A DNA stretch of 64,000 nt from Pseudomonas sp. L5B5 (GTDB taxonomy: Bacteria > Pseudomonadota > Gammaproteobacteria > Pseudomonadales > Pseudomonadaceae), in contig NZ_CP084742.1 of assembly GCF_020520285.1 (NCBI RefSeq), positions 1,488,001-1,552,000 of the forward strand, read 5' to 3'. The notes under the pieces were generated by a model. It had not been told where the DNA came from. It saw only the letters and a list, made by a program, of their open reading frames with translations, and searched no databases. Of this stretch, positions 25,045 to 33,511 are shown in pieces. How positions within the stretch are numbered: the first letter of the stretch is position 1; the number at the start of each line of letters is the position of its first letter. Both the position numbers and the translations under genes were made by a program.

Positions 25045-25797
25045 ATGCATGAGCATTATCAACGGGTGCTGTTCGTCGGTCCCGGCCTGCTGGGTGGCGC
25101 CCTCGGCCAAGCCTTCTGCCGCGAGCTCGAGGGCCTGTGCGACGACAGCGTCGAGACCCGGGTGATCGATACCCTGGACGGCTTCGACAGCCTCTGGGCT
25201 GTCCTGGACGAAGCCTTGCCACGGGATGACGCAGCGCTGCTGGTGGTGGACCTGGAACCCAGCTCCGACAGCGCCTACCTGGACTGGCTGCGCGATGAAC
25301 TGGGACGCCACGCCCGTGCCCACTCCCAGGTGCCACGGCTGTGGGTCACCGCCCAGGCCCTGGGTCGCCGGGGGCTGGATGCGGCCCTGGCCTGGGCCAG
25401 CATCGCCCAGCGCGAACGCCACCTGTCGTGCGACCAGGTCAATGCGGTGGCCAGCGATCCGGACTGGTCGCGGGTGCCGCCCCACGCCCGCCAGGTATTC
25501 CTCTGCACTGGCCCGCGCTGCGTCCGGCGTGGTGCCCTGCCCTTGTGGAAGAGCCTGCGTCGTGAACTGTTGCGCCTTGATCTCATGGAAAAACCCGGTG
25601 GCGTACTGCTGACCCGTACCGGCTGCCAGTTCCCCTGCAACCTGGGACCGGTGCTCACCGTGCACCCGGATGGCTGCTGGTATCGGGTCGAGAACGACAG
25701 CCAGGTGCTGCAACTGGTGGAGGGGCATCTGCTGGCAGGCGAGCCCGTCGCCCAGTTGCGGATCGCCGCACCCTATGGAGTACCCGGCGATGCCTAG
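25045..25797 (+). CDS. [2Fe-2S] ferredoxin-like protein of the cobalamin-uptake operon
   Basis: A 250-residue protein. The C-terminal half (about 148-235) is a thioredoxin-fold [2Fe-2S] domain with Cys154-x4-Cys159 and Cys194-x3-Cys198 (CTGPRC and GCQFPC). The N-terminal half begins VLFVGPGLLGGALGQAF and reads like a Rossmann-type or chelatase-like fold; I could not assign it. It starts 11 bases after the receptor stop and overlaps the binding-protein gene by eight bases, so it belongs to the B12 uptake operon. A role in reducing the cobalt of imported corrinoid is a reasonable guess and nothing more. Confidence 0.75.
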   Translation: MHEHYQRVLFVGPGLLGGALGQAFCRELEGLCDDSVETRVIDTLDGFDSLWAVLDEALPRDDAALLVVDLEPSSDSAYLDWLRDELGRHARAHSQVPRLWVTAQALGRRGLDAALAWASIAQRERHLSCDQVNAVASDPDWSRVPPHARQVFLCTGPRCVRRGALPLWKSLRRELLRLDLMEKPGGVLLTRTGCQFPCNLGPVLTVHPDGCWYRVENDSQVLQLVEGHLLAGEPVAQLRIAAPYGVPGDA

Positions 25798-26719
25798 GAC
25801 AATCCAGGCCGGATGCCTGGCCATCCTACTGTGGCTGGCCAGTGGGCCGGCCCAGGCCGGCAGCTACGAGAACTGCGGCAAGAGCTGGTCCAGCCCCGGC
25901 ACCCCACAGCGCATCGTCGCCCTCAACCAGCACAGCGCCGACCTGCTGCTGGCCCTGGGCGCCGGGCCGTCGATGATTGGGGTCGCCTACCTGGATGACG
26001 ATGGCCAGGCCATGGACCAGGGGCAGTACCACGGGGTGCCGGTGATCTCCCACCAGTACCCGTCGGCCGAGGTGCTGTACAGCCTCAAGCCCGACCTGGT
26101 GGTGGGTGGTTTTGCCTCGGCCTTCCCCGACAACTTCAGTTCCCGCGAACGCCTGGGCGCGATCGGCGTCGGCAGCTACCTGCTGGAATCGGCCTGCGCC
26201 GGGCATGACGAGGACTACTTCGGGCACATCCGTCGCGACCTGCTGACCCTGGGCCAATTGCTGGGCCAACAGGCCAGGGCCCGACAACTGATCGCCCAGA
26301 TGGAGACCGACCTGACCGCGGCCCAAGCGCTGTACCAGGGCCAGCCCAAGCCTTCAGTGTTCTACCTGGACAGCGAGGTCAACGGCCTGGCCAGCCAGGG
26401 CCGGCGGGGTTTTGTCGGGGTATTGCTGCAAGCTGCCGGGGCGCGCAACAGCTTCGCGGCCATCGACCGCCCGCGGCTGGTGGTGGACAGCGAGTCCCTG
26501 CTGGCCAACGATCCGGACGTGATGCTGCTGGCCGATGCCCTGTGGTCGCCGGCCTCGCGCAAGCGCCGTCTGCTGCAGGGTGATCCGGCGCTGTCGCGCC
26601 TGCGGGCGGTGCGCGAGCAACGCCTGATCGACATCCCCTTCACCCAGCTGGTCCCCGGTATCGCCAGCGCCCGCACCGCCCTGGAGCTCGCCCGGCGCCT
26701 GCATCCGTCGCGGGATTGA
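25790..26719 (+). CDS. Periplasmic cobalamin/siderophore-type binding protein (BtuF-like)
   Basis: A 309-residue class III periplasmic binding protein. It has a signal peptide (about residues 1-24, ending GPAQAGS) and two lobes joined by a long helix (LGQLLGQQARARQLIAQMET near residue 150-170). The family pattern QRIVALNQHSADLLLALGAG, LKPDLVVGGF and ANDPDVMLLAD is clear. The start at 25790 has GGAG nine bases upstream and overlaps the ferredoxin-like gene. No btuC or btuD follows, so the permease and ATPase must be encoded elsewhere. Riboswitch control of the operon points to corrinoid as the ligand. Confidence 0.88.
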   Translation: MPRTIQAGCLAILLWLASGPAQAGSYENCGKSWSSPGTPQRIVALNQHSADLLLALGAGPSMIGVAYLDDDGQAMDQGQYHGVPVISHQYPSAEVLYSLKPDLVVGGFASAFPDNFSSRERLGAIGVGSYLLESACAGHDEDYFGHIRRDLLTLGQLLGQQARARQLIAQMETDLTAAQALYQGQPKPSVFYLDSEVNGLASQGRRGFVGVLLQAAGARNSFAAIDRPRLVVDSESLLANDPDVMLLADALWSPASRKRRLLQGDPALSRLRAVREQRLIDIPFTQLVPGIASARTALELARRLHPSRD

Positions 26720-26739
26720 GCGCAATCCGGCCGGAATCG

Positions 26740-26870
26740 TGAGAAGGCCCTGCGGGCCTTGGCGCAGCTTCGCAGGCTCAGTAGCGGCTACAGGCACCGT
26801 GCTTGCGCTTCGTGTAGCCGCTGCCGCGGGCGCAGCTCTTGCGGATTCAACAATGAAGGTGGCGGCTACA
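26740..26870. repeat. REP-type repeats, rearranged pair
   Basis: A reverse arm ending GTAGCGGCTACA (26747-26792) is followed by a forward arm starting GTAGCCGCTGCC (26814). The arms are turned away from each other compared with the pair at 22551, and a degenerate third arm ends in GGCGGCTACA near 26870, next to the cyclase stop codon. Confidence 0.65.
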
Positions 26871-27948
26871 AGGAGTTGAGCAGGTGTCGCGCGGGCGGCG
26901 ACGGCGAATGGCAGCTGACGTTGTTGCGCCCGCAGGTCTTGGCCGCGTACAACGCCTGGTCGGCATCGTTGAGCCAGCCCATGGCCTCTTCATGGCGTGC
27001 GTCGAAAGCCGCCAGGCCGATGCTCAGGCTGACCTGCAAGGCCGGGGTCTGTTCGTAGCCCAGGGCGCCGAAACGCCCGCGCAATGCCTCCATCAGTTCG
27101 GCGGCGTGGGCCAGGGGCACGTCCGGCAGGATCACGCAGAACTCGTCGCCACCGTAGCGGCCGGCCTGGTCGCTCAGGCGCAGGTTCTGCCGCAGCAACT
27201 TGCTCAACTGGCGCAGCACCACGTCACCGGCCACATGGCCGTAGGTGTCGTTGATGGCCTTGAAGTGATCGATATCGATCAGCGCAATGGCACCACCGTG
27301 GTTCTGCCGCTTGCAACGCTGGAACTCGACCTCCAGCTGGTCCTTCCAGGCGCCGTGATTGAGCAGCCCGGTCAGGCTGTCGGTGCGACTCAGGGCCAGC
27401 AGCTCGCGCTTGTGTCGCCCCAGGGTGACCGCCTGCTGGTAACAGATGTACCCCAGGGCCAGCGGGTACAGGGTCAGCATCGGCAGGCAGGCATACAACT
27501 GCTCCGGCGTGGTACCGGCGCTGAAGGCAAACCCGAAGATCCCCAGGCCCAGGCCAATCCCCAGGACCTGGGCCACGCAGCCGGCGAGAAAGAATCGTGT
27601 CCCGCCCATGGCCATGTTGTTCATGGCCATCATCCCCAGGGTGGTGGCCAGGGGCAGTGGGTTGAACTGCATGGCCACCACCCAGAAGCCCCCCAGCAGC
27701 GAGTCCACCAGCAGGTTGCGGTACTCGGCGCGAAACGGCTGCCGCGCCAGGCGCGCCCACTGATAAGCCAGGTGTGGCCAGGCGAATGCATTGAACAGCA
27801 TCAGGCCCCAGATCCAGGGCGCCGGCTGCAAGGGCGCCATGGCCTCGGCCACACAGAAGAATCCCAGGGCCAGGCCCAGGGTGCGTGAACGATAGAGCCT
27901 CCTGGCCAGTGACAGTCCCTTCCCTCTGGTGTACTGCGCACGGGCCAA
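26866..27948 (-). CDS. MASE2-domain diguanylate cyclase
   Basis: A membrane-bound diguanylate cyclase of about 360 residues. The first 170 or so hold the MASE2 sensor (RTLGLALGFFCVAEA, then several membrane segments), and the GGDEF domain occupies about 185-345. The active-site loop is intact as GGDEF, and the inhibitory RxxD site is present five residues before it (RLSD), so product feedback is expected. The start is uncertain: the only upstream codons are TTG. I choose 27948, which has GGAGG four bases upstream; the frame is open to 28026. It makes c-di-GMP, the motile-to-sessile signal; this domain set is that of AdrA/DgcC. Confidence 0.87.
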   Translation of the reverse strand: MARAQYTRGKGLSLARRLYRSRTLGLALGFFCVAEAMAPLQPAPWIWGLMLFNAFAWPHLAYQWARLARQPFRAEYRNLLVDSLLGGFWVVAMQFNPLPLATTLGMMAMNNMAMGGTRFFLAGCVAQVLGIGLGLGIFGFAFSAGTTPEQLYACLPMLTLYPLALGYICYQQAVTLGRHKRELLALSRTDSLTGLLNHGAWKDQLEVEFQRCKRQNHGGAIALIDIDHFKAINDTYGHVAGDVVLRQLSKLLRQNLRLSDQAGRYGGDEFCVILPDVPLAHAAELMEALRGRFGALGYEQTPALQVSLSIGLAAFDARHEEAMGWLNDADQALYAAKTCGRNNVSCHSPSPPARHLLNSL

Positions 27949-28314
27949 GTCGCCTCCGTCCAGCAATGGGAAAGATGCAGCGAGCGGATGGGGGCGAGCC
28001 GCAGGTATCGACCGCCGAAAATACAAAGCGCCATCATTGCAAAGGCCCTGTTTTACCAGCCTGGGGACCGTGCTTCGGGAATATTTGGCTATAAGCCCCA
28101 GGGCATTCGATAACCATTTTCTTCACTGCCCGGCGCTTGCCCCGTCCGGCATTGCCCAATCCGGGACCAGACTTGCTCGCGGCACGCGGTGATGCATTCG
28201 TTTGCAGAATGAAGTTCAGAGGAAACTTCGTTTGTCAGCCCTGGCGGTGCTGCGCAGAATCGAGGCCGACCTGCTCCTCTCACGCTTCGCTCCACTGCCA
28301 CGGGAACCTTGTCC
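27949..28314. other. Divergent intergenic space between the cyclase gene and hglS
   Basis: No RNA gene or repeat is recognised in these 366 bases. A clean inverted repeat, GAAGTT-N7-AACTTC, lies at 28211-28229, about 85 bases upstream of hglS, and is the only regulator-site candidate seen. Part of the left side may code if the cyclase starts at 28026. Confidence 0.5.
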
Positions 28315-29709
28315 ATGAGCCACCAGCGCTTCGTCAGCCCCGACCTGATCCGCCAGGGATTTTCCCGGGCCATGTCGGATATGTACCGCGAGGAGGTGCC
28401 GCTGTACGGCGACCTGATGCAACTGGTGGCCCAGGTCAACGCCCAGGTGCTGGAGCAGCAGCCGGCCATTGCCCGGCACCTGCAGCACACCGGTGAATTG
28501 CAGCGCCTGGACCTGGAGCGCCATGGTGCGATTCGCGTCGGCACCGCCGCCGAACTGGCGACCCTGGCCCGGTTGTTCGCCGTGATGGGCATGCAGCCGG
28601 TGGGTTACTACGACCTCACGCCTGCGGGAGTGCCGGTGCATTCCACGGCGTTTCGCGCGGTGCATGAGCACGCCTTGCAAGTCAGCCCGTTCCGGGTCTT
28701 CACCTCGCTGTTGCGCCTGGAGCTGATCGACAATCCCGAGCTGCGCGATTTTGCCGAACAGGTGCTGGCCCGCCGCTCGATCTTCACCCCGCAGGTGCTG
28801 GAGCTGATCCGCCAGGCCGAGGACCAGGGCGGCCTGGACGCCGACGCTGCCGAGGACTTCATCCAGCAAGCCCTGGAGACCTTCCGCTGGCACCACCACG
28901 CCACGGTCACCGGCGCCCAGTACGCCAGGCTTGGCGCCCAGCACCGGCTGATCGCCGACGTGGTGGCGTTCAAGGGCCCGCACATCAACCACCTGACTCC
29001 ACGTACCCTGGACATCGATGAAGTGCAACGGCTGATGCCCGAGCATGGCATCACCCCCAAGGCGGTGATCGAAGGCCCGCCGCGCCGCGAATGCCCGATC
29101 CTGTTGCGCCAGACCAGCTTCAAGGCCCTGGAGGAAAGCGTCGCCTTCACCGACCAGCAGCACAGCCAGGGCAGCCACAGCGCCCGCTTCGGCGAGATCG
29201 AGCAACGCGGCGCAGCGCTCACACCCAAGGGCCGGGCGCTCTACGACCGTTTGCTGAATGCCGCCCGCGACGCCCTGGGCGACTTTCCCAGCGAAGCCAA
29301 TGCCCCGCGCTACAACCAGCTGATGCAGGAACACTTCACCGAATTCCCCGACAGCCACACGGCCATGCGCCAGCAGGACCTGGCCTATTTCCGCTACTTC
29401 GTCAGCGAGGCGGGGCTCGCCGCCCGTAGCGAAACCACGCGCCCCACCCGCCTCGAGGCATTGCTGGCAGCCGGGCACCTGGGCTGCGAACCGCTGGTCT
29501 ACGAGGACTTCCTTCCCGTCAGCGCCGCCGGGATCTTCCAGTCCAACCTGGGGGACGACAGCCAGAACCACTACGCCGGGCACTCCAACCGCCAGGCATT
29601 CGAAACGGCGCTGGGCCGCCCGACCCTCGACGAATTGCACCTCTACGCCCAGACCCAACAGCGTTCCCTGGAGCAATGTGCCCAGGTCCTGGGATTGCCC
29701 GCCCTGTAA
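28315..29709 (+). CDS. hglS: 2-oxoadipate dioxygenase/decarboxylase
   Basis: A 464-residue non-heme iron enzyme of the YdcJ/DUF1338 family. HglS turns 2-oxoadipate into D-2-hydroxyglutarate in the D-lysine route of Pseudomonas. Seen family features are GYYDLTPAGVPVHSTAFR near residue 95 and HHHATVTG near 190, which supply likely metal ligands, plus EDFLPVSAAGIFQSNL near the C-terminus. The ATG at 28315 has GGGAA eight bases upstream; TTG 28309 is less likely. dpkA, from the same D-lysine route, is in this window 32 kb away. No other lysine genes are adjacent. Confidence 0.9.
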   Translation: MSHQRFVSPDLIRQGFSRAMSDMYREEVPLYGDLMQLVAQVNAQVLEQQPAIARHLQHTGELQRLDLERHGAIRVGTAAELATLARLFAVMGMQPVGYYDLTPAGVPVHSTAFRAVHEHALQVSPFRVFTSLLRLELIDNPELRDFAEQVLARRSIFTPQVLELIRQAEDQGGLDADAAEDFIQQALETFRWHHHATVTGAQYARLGAQHRLIADVVAFKGPHINHLTPRTLDIDEVQRLMPEHGITPKAVIEGPPRRECPILLRQTSFKALEESVAFTDQQHSQGSHSARFGEIEQRGAALTPKGRALYDRLLNAARDALGDFPSEANAPRYNQLMQEHFTEFPDSHTAMRQQDLAYFRYFVSEAGLAARSETTRPTRLEALLAAGHLGCEPLVYEDFLPVSAAGIFQSNLGDDSQNHYAGHSNRQAFETALGRPTLDELHLYAQTQQRSLEQCAQVLGLPAL

Positions 29710-29805
29710 GCTGAAGAATCCATGGCCTGGAAACGGCGGCAAGGCTATCCTGCCGCCATTTTCGCCACTTCGGTGGTCGCCTGTTTCCAGGGATGGATTG
29801 TCCAG

Positions 29806-31212
29806 ATGAAGATCACCACCGGCCTGTTGCTCTGCGCGACCCTGTGCCTGGCTTCGGCCAGCCAGGGCGCGCAAACCGTCAACGACATCACCCAGCTCAA
29901 TCCCATCGTGGTGGACCAGTTGGTGCAGCCCACTCGCCTGGAGCAGATCGTCGAGCAGGTGGCCAGCCACCCCGGGCCTATCGCCATTGGCGGCGGCCGC
30001 TACAGCATGGGCGGCCAGACTGCCACCGAGCACGCACTGCAGATCGACATGCGGCGCTTCGACCAGATCCTCGCCTTCTCCCGCGAGCGCAAGGAGATCA
30101 CGGTCCAGCCCGGCATCACCTGGCGCGCCGTGCAGGCCTTCATCGACCCTTACGACCTGTCCGTGAGCATCATGCAGAGCTACGCCAACTTCACCGTCGG
30201 TGGAGCCCTGAGCGTCAATGCCCATGGCCGCTACATCGGCTACGGGCCGCTGGTGAGCTCGGTGAAGTCGATCAAGCTGGTGCTGGCCGACGGCCAGGTG
30301 ATGGAGGCCAGCCCGCAGCACAACGCCGAGCTGTTCTACGGCGCCATCGGCGGCTACGGCGGGCTGGGGGTGATTGTCGAAGCCACCTTGCAATTGAGCG
30401 ACAACGTGCGTCTGTTGCGCACCTTCCAGGAGATGCCCCTGGAGCGCTACAACGACTACTTCTTCCAGCGCATCGCCAACGATCCCAAGGTGATCCTGCA
30501 CAACGCGGTGCTTTATCCCAACCAGTACCAGCACCTGCGTGCGGTGTCCTACAGCCAGACCGAACTGCCGGTGACCGTCAAGGAACGCCTGACGCCCCTG
30601 GACCGCAATTACTGGAAGGAACGCCGGGCGATGAAGGTGGTGAGCCAGTGGCCCATGGGCAAGTCGATCCGCGAAGACGTGATCGACCCGCTGGTGTTCA
30701 AGCACCAGCAGGTGGTCTGGCGCAACTACGAGGCCAGCCTCGACGTGCGCGAGCTGGAACCGGCGTCACGGGCCAGGCACACCTATGTGCTGCAGGAGTA
30801 CTTCGTGCCCCCGGCGCAGTTGCAGGGTTTCGTCGAGGACATGGGCGAGACACTGCGCAAGCACAAGGTCAATGTGATCAACCTGTCGATCCGCCATGCC
30901 AAGGCCGACCCCGGCACGCTGCTGGCCTGGGCCCGGACCGAGGTGTTCGCCCTGGTGCTGTACTACCAGCAGGACACCCGCCCTGCAGCACGCGACGAGG
31001 TGCAGCAATGGACCCGATCCCTGGTGGACAGCGCCATCAGGCATGGCGGCAGCTACTACCTGCCCTACCAGATCCTGGCCACGCCGCAGCAGTTCCACGC
31101 CGCCTACCCTCGGGCCAACGAGTTCTTCGCCCTCAAGGCGAAGGTCGATCCGCAGAACAAGTTCCGCAACAAGCTGTGGGACGCCTACGCCCCGCAAGCC
31201 CCGGCCCGATAA
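29806..31212 (+). CDS. Secreted FAD-binding oxidoreductase (FAD_binding_4 / PCMH type)
   Basis: A 468-residue flavoprotein with a signal peptide (residues 1-22, ending SASQGAQ), so it probably works in the periplasm. The FAD domain shows PIAIGGGRYSMGGQ near residue 60, GITWRAVQAFIDPY and YANFTVGGALSVNAHGRYIG near 135. The C-terminal part (ARTEVFALVLYYQQD, VDPQNKFRNKLWDAY) resembles the cytokinin-oxidase / aldonolactone-oxidase group. The substrate is unknown; sugar acids or alcohols are common in the family. The ATG at 29806 has only a weak ribosome site. It stands alone between hglS and a convergent small gene. Confidence 0.85.
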   Translation: MKITTGLLLCATLCLASASQGAQTVNDITQLNPIVVDQLVQPTRLEQIVEQVASHPGPIAIGGGRYSMGGQTATEHALQIDMRRFDQILAFSRERKEITVQPGITWRAVQAFIDPYDLSVSIMQSYANFTVGGALSVNAHGRYIGYGPLVSSVKSIKLVLADGQVMEASPQHNAELFYGAIGGYGGLGVIVEATLQLSDNVRLLRTFQEMPLERYNDYFFQRIANDPKVILHNAVLYPNQYQHLRAVSYSQTELPVTVKERLTPLDRNYWKERRAMKVVSQWPMGKSIREDVIDPLVFKHQQVVWRNYEASLDVRELEPASRARHTYVLQEYFVPPAQLQGFVEDMGETLRKHKVNVINLSIRHAKADPGTLLAWARTEVFALVLYYQQDTRPAARDEVQQWTRSLVDSAIRHGGSYYLPYQILATPQQFHAAYPRANEFFALKAKVDPQNKFRNKLWDAYAPQAPAR

Positions 31213-31223
31213 CCGCCGGGGCG

Positions 31224-31613
31224 CTAGCGCGCAATGGATTTCTCCGAGGCCAGGACCTTGCGCTGTTGCAGGTAGATCACCGCGTCGCCATCGAAGGCCA
31301 GCACCTTGTCGGCGGTCAGCGGGCCGCCGTCGCCATCCACGTACCTGATCCAGCCCTCATCCCACAGGTCGCCGCTGGCATGGCGCACCTGGACGAAGAA
31401 CAGCGGTGGCTCGGCGCGAGTGATCTCGACGTAGTAGCCGCCATCGACGCCACCCTGCCACTGCGCCCCGGGGTGACTGGCAAGCACCATGGGCGGCGTC
31501 GGGGCAAAATCGACCTTGGCCAGCACCAGGCCAAGCAGCACCAGCGCCAGCACTCCAACCAACATCAGGAAACGTTGCAACCAGATCAATCCCGGATCTC
31601 CTATAGCGTCCAT
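31224..31613 (-). CDS. Small membrane-anchored protein, function unknown
   Basis: A 129-residue protein with one N-terminal membrane segment (about residues 12-34, rich in Leu and Val) and a soluble part of about 90 residues outside the membrane. No known motif is seen; the mature part has alternating beta-like stretches (GGYYVEITRAEPPLFFVQVR, WIRYVDGDG). GTG 31628 would add five residues; ATG 31613 is chosen since G-rich sequence lies just before it. It converges on the FAD oxidoreductase gene with 11 bases between stops. Confidence 0.6.
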   Translation of the reverse strand: MDAIGDPGLIWLQRFLMLVGVLALVLLGLVLAKVDFAPTPPMVLASHPGAQWQGGVDGGYYVEITRAEPPLFFVQVRHASGDLWDEGWIRYVDGDGGPLTADKVLAFDGDAVIYLQQRKVLASEKSIAR

Positions 31614-31753
31614 GGCCCCCGTGGGCACGGCAGAGGCGCATTCTGTTGAACAGGCCGCGCTTGCGCAATGAAAACCCTCGCTGCCCTTGCCAGCCGCGCC
31701 CGGCTGCGGCAGCCTTGCCGCCAGCCACCTACCTGTCCCTGGAAATCCTGACC

Positions 31754-32140
31754 ATGCGCATCACCCTGACGGCCCTGCACCCGGACATGCCCGACGGCCC
31801 ATGGGTCGGCTTCCGCTGCGCCCTCGGCGAGGGTCGCGGCCGGTGGTCGGGCCCGGTCCCGGAGCTTTTCAGCGTGCACGAGGTAGAGATCGGCCTGGAA
31901 GACCTGTTCCAGTGTGGTCGCAACCTGCATCCCCACTCGCCCCCCTCACCCGGCCTGGGTTGGGGCTCCGATGGTCTGCAGGTCAGCGGGCAGTTGCTGC
32001 AAGTGGATGATGACGGCGGCGCGGCCCTCGCCGTCGGCCAGTCCATCGTCCTGCTGTGGGTGCAGGGCGATCCCGGGGAGTGTCCACGCTGGGTAAAGGT
32101 CCATGCCCGCGATGTCGTCCTGCACCCGGTCACGCTCTGA
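31754..32140 (+). CDS. Hypothetical protein, DUF-like
   Basis: A 128-residue soluble protein without signal peptide or membrane segment. It contains alternating hydrophobic and charged stretches and a Pro/Gly-rich middle (HSPPSPGLGWG). I do not recognise a family. GGAAAT lies eight bases before the ATG at 31754, and codon use (G/C-rich third positions) looks like real coding sequence. The frame is open further upstream without a good start. The neighbours give no hint of function. Confidence 0.55.
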   Translation: MRITLTALHPDMPDGPWVGFRCALGEGRGRWSGPVPELFSVHEVEIGLEDLFQCGRNLHPHSPPSPGLGWGSDGLQVSGQLLQVDDDGGAALAVGQSIVLLWVQGDPGECPRWVKVHARDVVLHPVTL

Positions 32141-32425
32141 GCGCCACGCACACGCGTGCACAACGAGAGTCGCAGGGGATCAAGACAGGAAGAAGCGCAG
32201 AAACATGCTCGCAGAACGCGATAGGAGGGGGTGTTCGCCCAGTGCTCTGGCCTTGGCAATCCTTGCACCGGTAAAGAGCCCTTGCACCGGGCGAACGATA
32301 CGCATTCTAGTGCAACTGCTCGGGAATGTCCGAGGACTGATTCTGAATAAAACTGAATTAGAGAAATGCCTTAAGCCCGCCGGGAAATTTTCCTACAGGA
32401 CATAGCCCCAGGCCTCCCCTCCCCC

Positions 32426-33511
32426 TCAATAGCCCGTCATTTCCAGATAACCCCGGCCACCATGGCTGCCACTGAAATCAATCGGTCCCTCCCAATAGGG
32501 AACGCTCAGGTCCATCCAGGATTGGGGATTGAGCGCCCGAGCCTGGATATCCAGGCCCTTGCCGGGGATTTCCAGGCGCCAGGCGGTGGGCACCCGGCGC
32601 CCCGCCACCTCCGAGTACTCTTGTGGGCTCAAGCGGATCGACTGCCCGTCCAGGCTCTGGGTGCGCCCGTCGGCGCCAATCCAGGTTCCGGTGACATAGG
32701 GCGTGCCGGCCTCCTCGCGCACCCGGAACACCATCAACCGCTCGCCGCCGTCCAGGTGCAGGGAAAACCAGTCCCAGCCGCTCTGCCCGGCCGCCAGGGG
32801 CTGGCTGCTCCATTCCCGGTCGAGCCAGGCCGGGCCGCTGACCTGGTAGCGCTGGCCATCGATCTTGAGCTCGCCCGAGGCCTGGAAGAACGGCTGGCTG
32901 TAGTAGTAGGACGCCTGGCCCTGGTTGGACTTGCGGCTGTAGCCGCCCTGCCCCTGGAGCACCAGCGGGCCGTTGCCGGACAGCTGCAGGCGATAGGCGA
33001 ACCCCGGTCCATGGGCCTGCACCTGCATCCGCGCCAGGGGATCGCCGGCCTGTGCCAGGCTGCTCAGGCTCCAGTCGTCGATCCACGCCTGGAACGGCTG
33101 GAGGGTCACGCCGGCCTGGCCGACTCCGCCCCGGGCGAAACGCTCGGCGGCATGATGGCTGAGGGCAGAAGTTGCCCCTGCATGCCCCAGCCACACCAGC
33201 GGCGCACCCCAGCCGGGCTGTTCCGGCTCGGCGCGCAAGGCGCTGCGAAACAGCGTCCACTGCACGCCGAAGCGCCGGCCATGGGTGTCTTGCAAGTCCG
33301 CCGTGAGGTACCACCACTCGATGCGAAAACCGTCATGGGCACCGTGATCGACCGGAAAGCTGAAGGTCCGCCCCGGCACCACCGCGGTGAAGGCCGCCGC
33401 CTCGTCGCCCAGCCCGGCGAAACCCCGGGGCGCCTCGGCGGGTGGCTCGCAACCGGCCAGCAGCGACAACAGCAGCCCCGCCAAGGCCTTGTGCAACCTC
33501 TCAATCTTCAT
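32426..33511 (-). CDS. Lipocalin-like/CrtC-family lipoprotein, AttH type
   Basis: A 361-residue lipoprotein: signal peptide with lipobox LLAGC (Cys22), then two lipocalin-like beta domains of the carotenoid 1,2-hydratase (CrtC/AttH) family. Landmarks are DGFRIEWWYLTADLQD, WLDREWSSQP and GWDWFSLHLDGGERLM. The start at 33511 overlaps the end of the permease gene by 11 bases, so it is the last gene of the ABC operon upstream. In AttEFGH-type sets this lipoprotein accompanies the exporter; its enzymatic role, if any, is unknown. No carotenoid genes are near. Confidence 0.85.
   Translation of the reverse strand: MKIERLHKALAGLLLSLLAGCEPPAEAPRGFAGLGDEAAAFTAVVPGRTFSFPVDHGAHDGFRIEWWYLTADLQDTHGRRFGVQWTLFRSALRAEPEQPGWGAPLVWLGHAGATSALSHHAAERFARGGVGQAGVTLQPFQAWIDDWSLSSLAQAGDPLARMQVQAHGPGFAYRLQLSGNGPLVLQGQGGYSRKSNQGQASYYYSQPFFQASGELKIDGQRYQVSGPAWLDREWSSQPLAAGQSGWDWFSLHLDGGERLMVFRVREEAGTPYVTGTWIGADGRTQSLDGQSIRLSPQEYSEVAGRRVPTAWRLEIPGKGLDIQARALNPQSWMDLSVPYWEGPIDFSGSHGGRGYLEMTGY

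Noticed and set aside
28216..30705. An 829-codon open frame on the minus strand opposite hglS and the FAD oxidoreductase gene
   Set aside because: The protein is rich in Gln, His, Val and Gly with no domain, which is typical of the antisense of GC-rich codons. The plus-strand genes have clear families and ribosome sites.
32141..32425. Inverted repeat GTTCGCCC/GGGCGAAC and direct repeat CTTGCACCGG in the gap before the AttH-like gene
   Set aside because: The arms are short and 60 bases apart, with no partner genes or known motif; nothing else is recognised in this gap.
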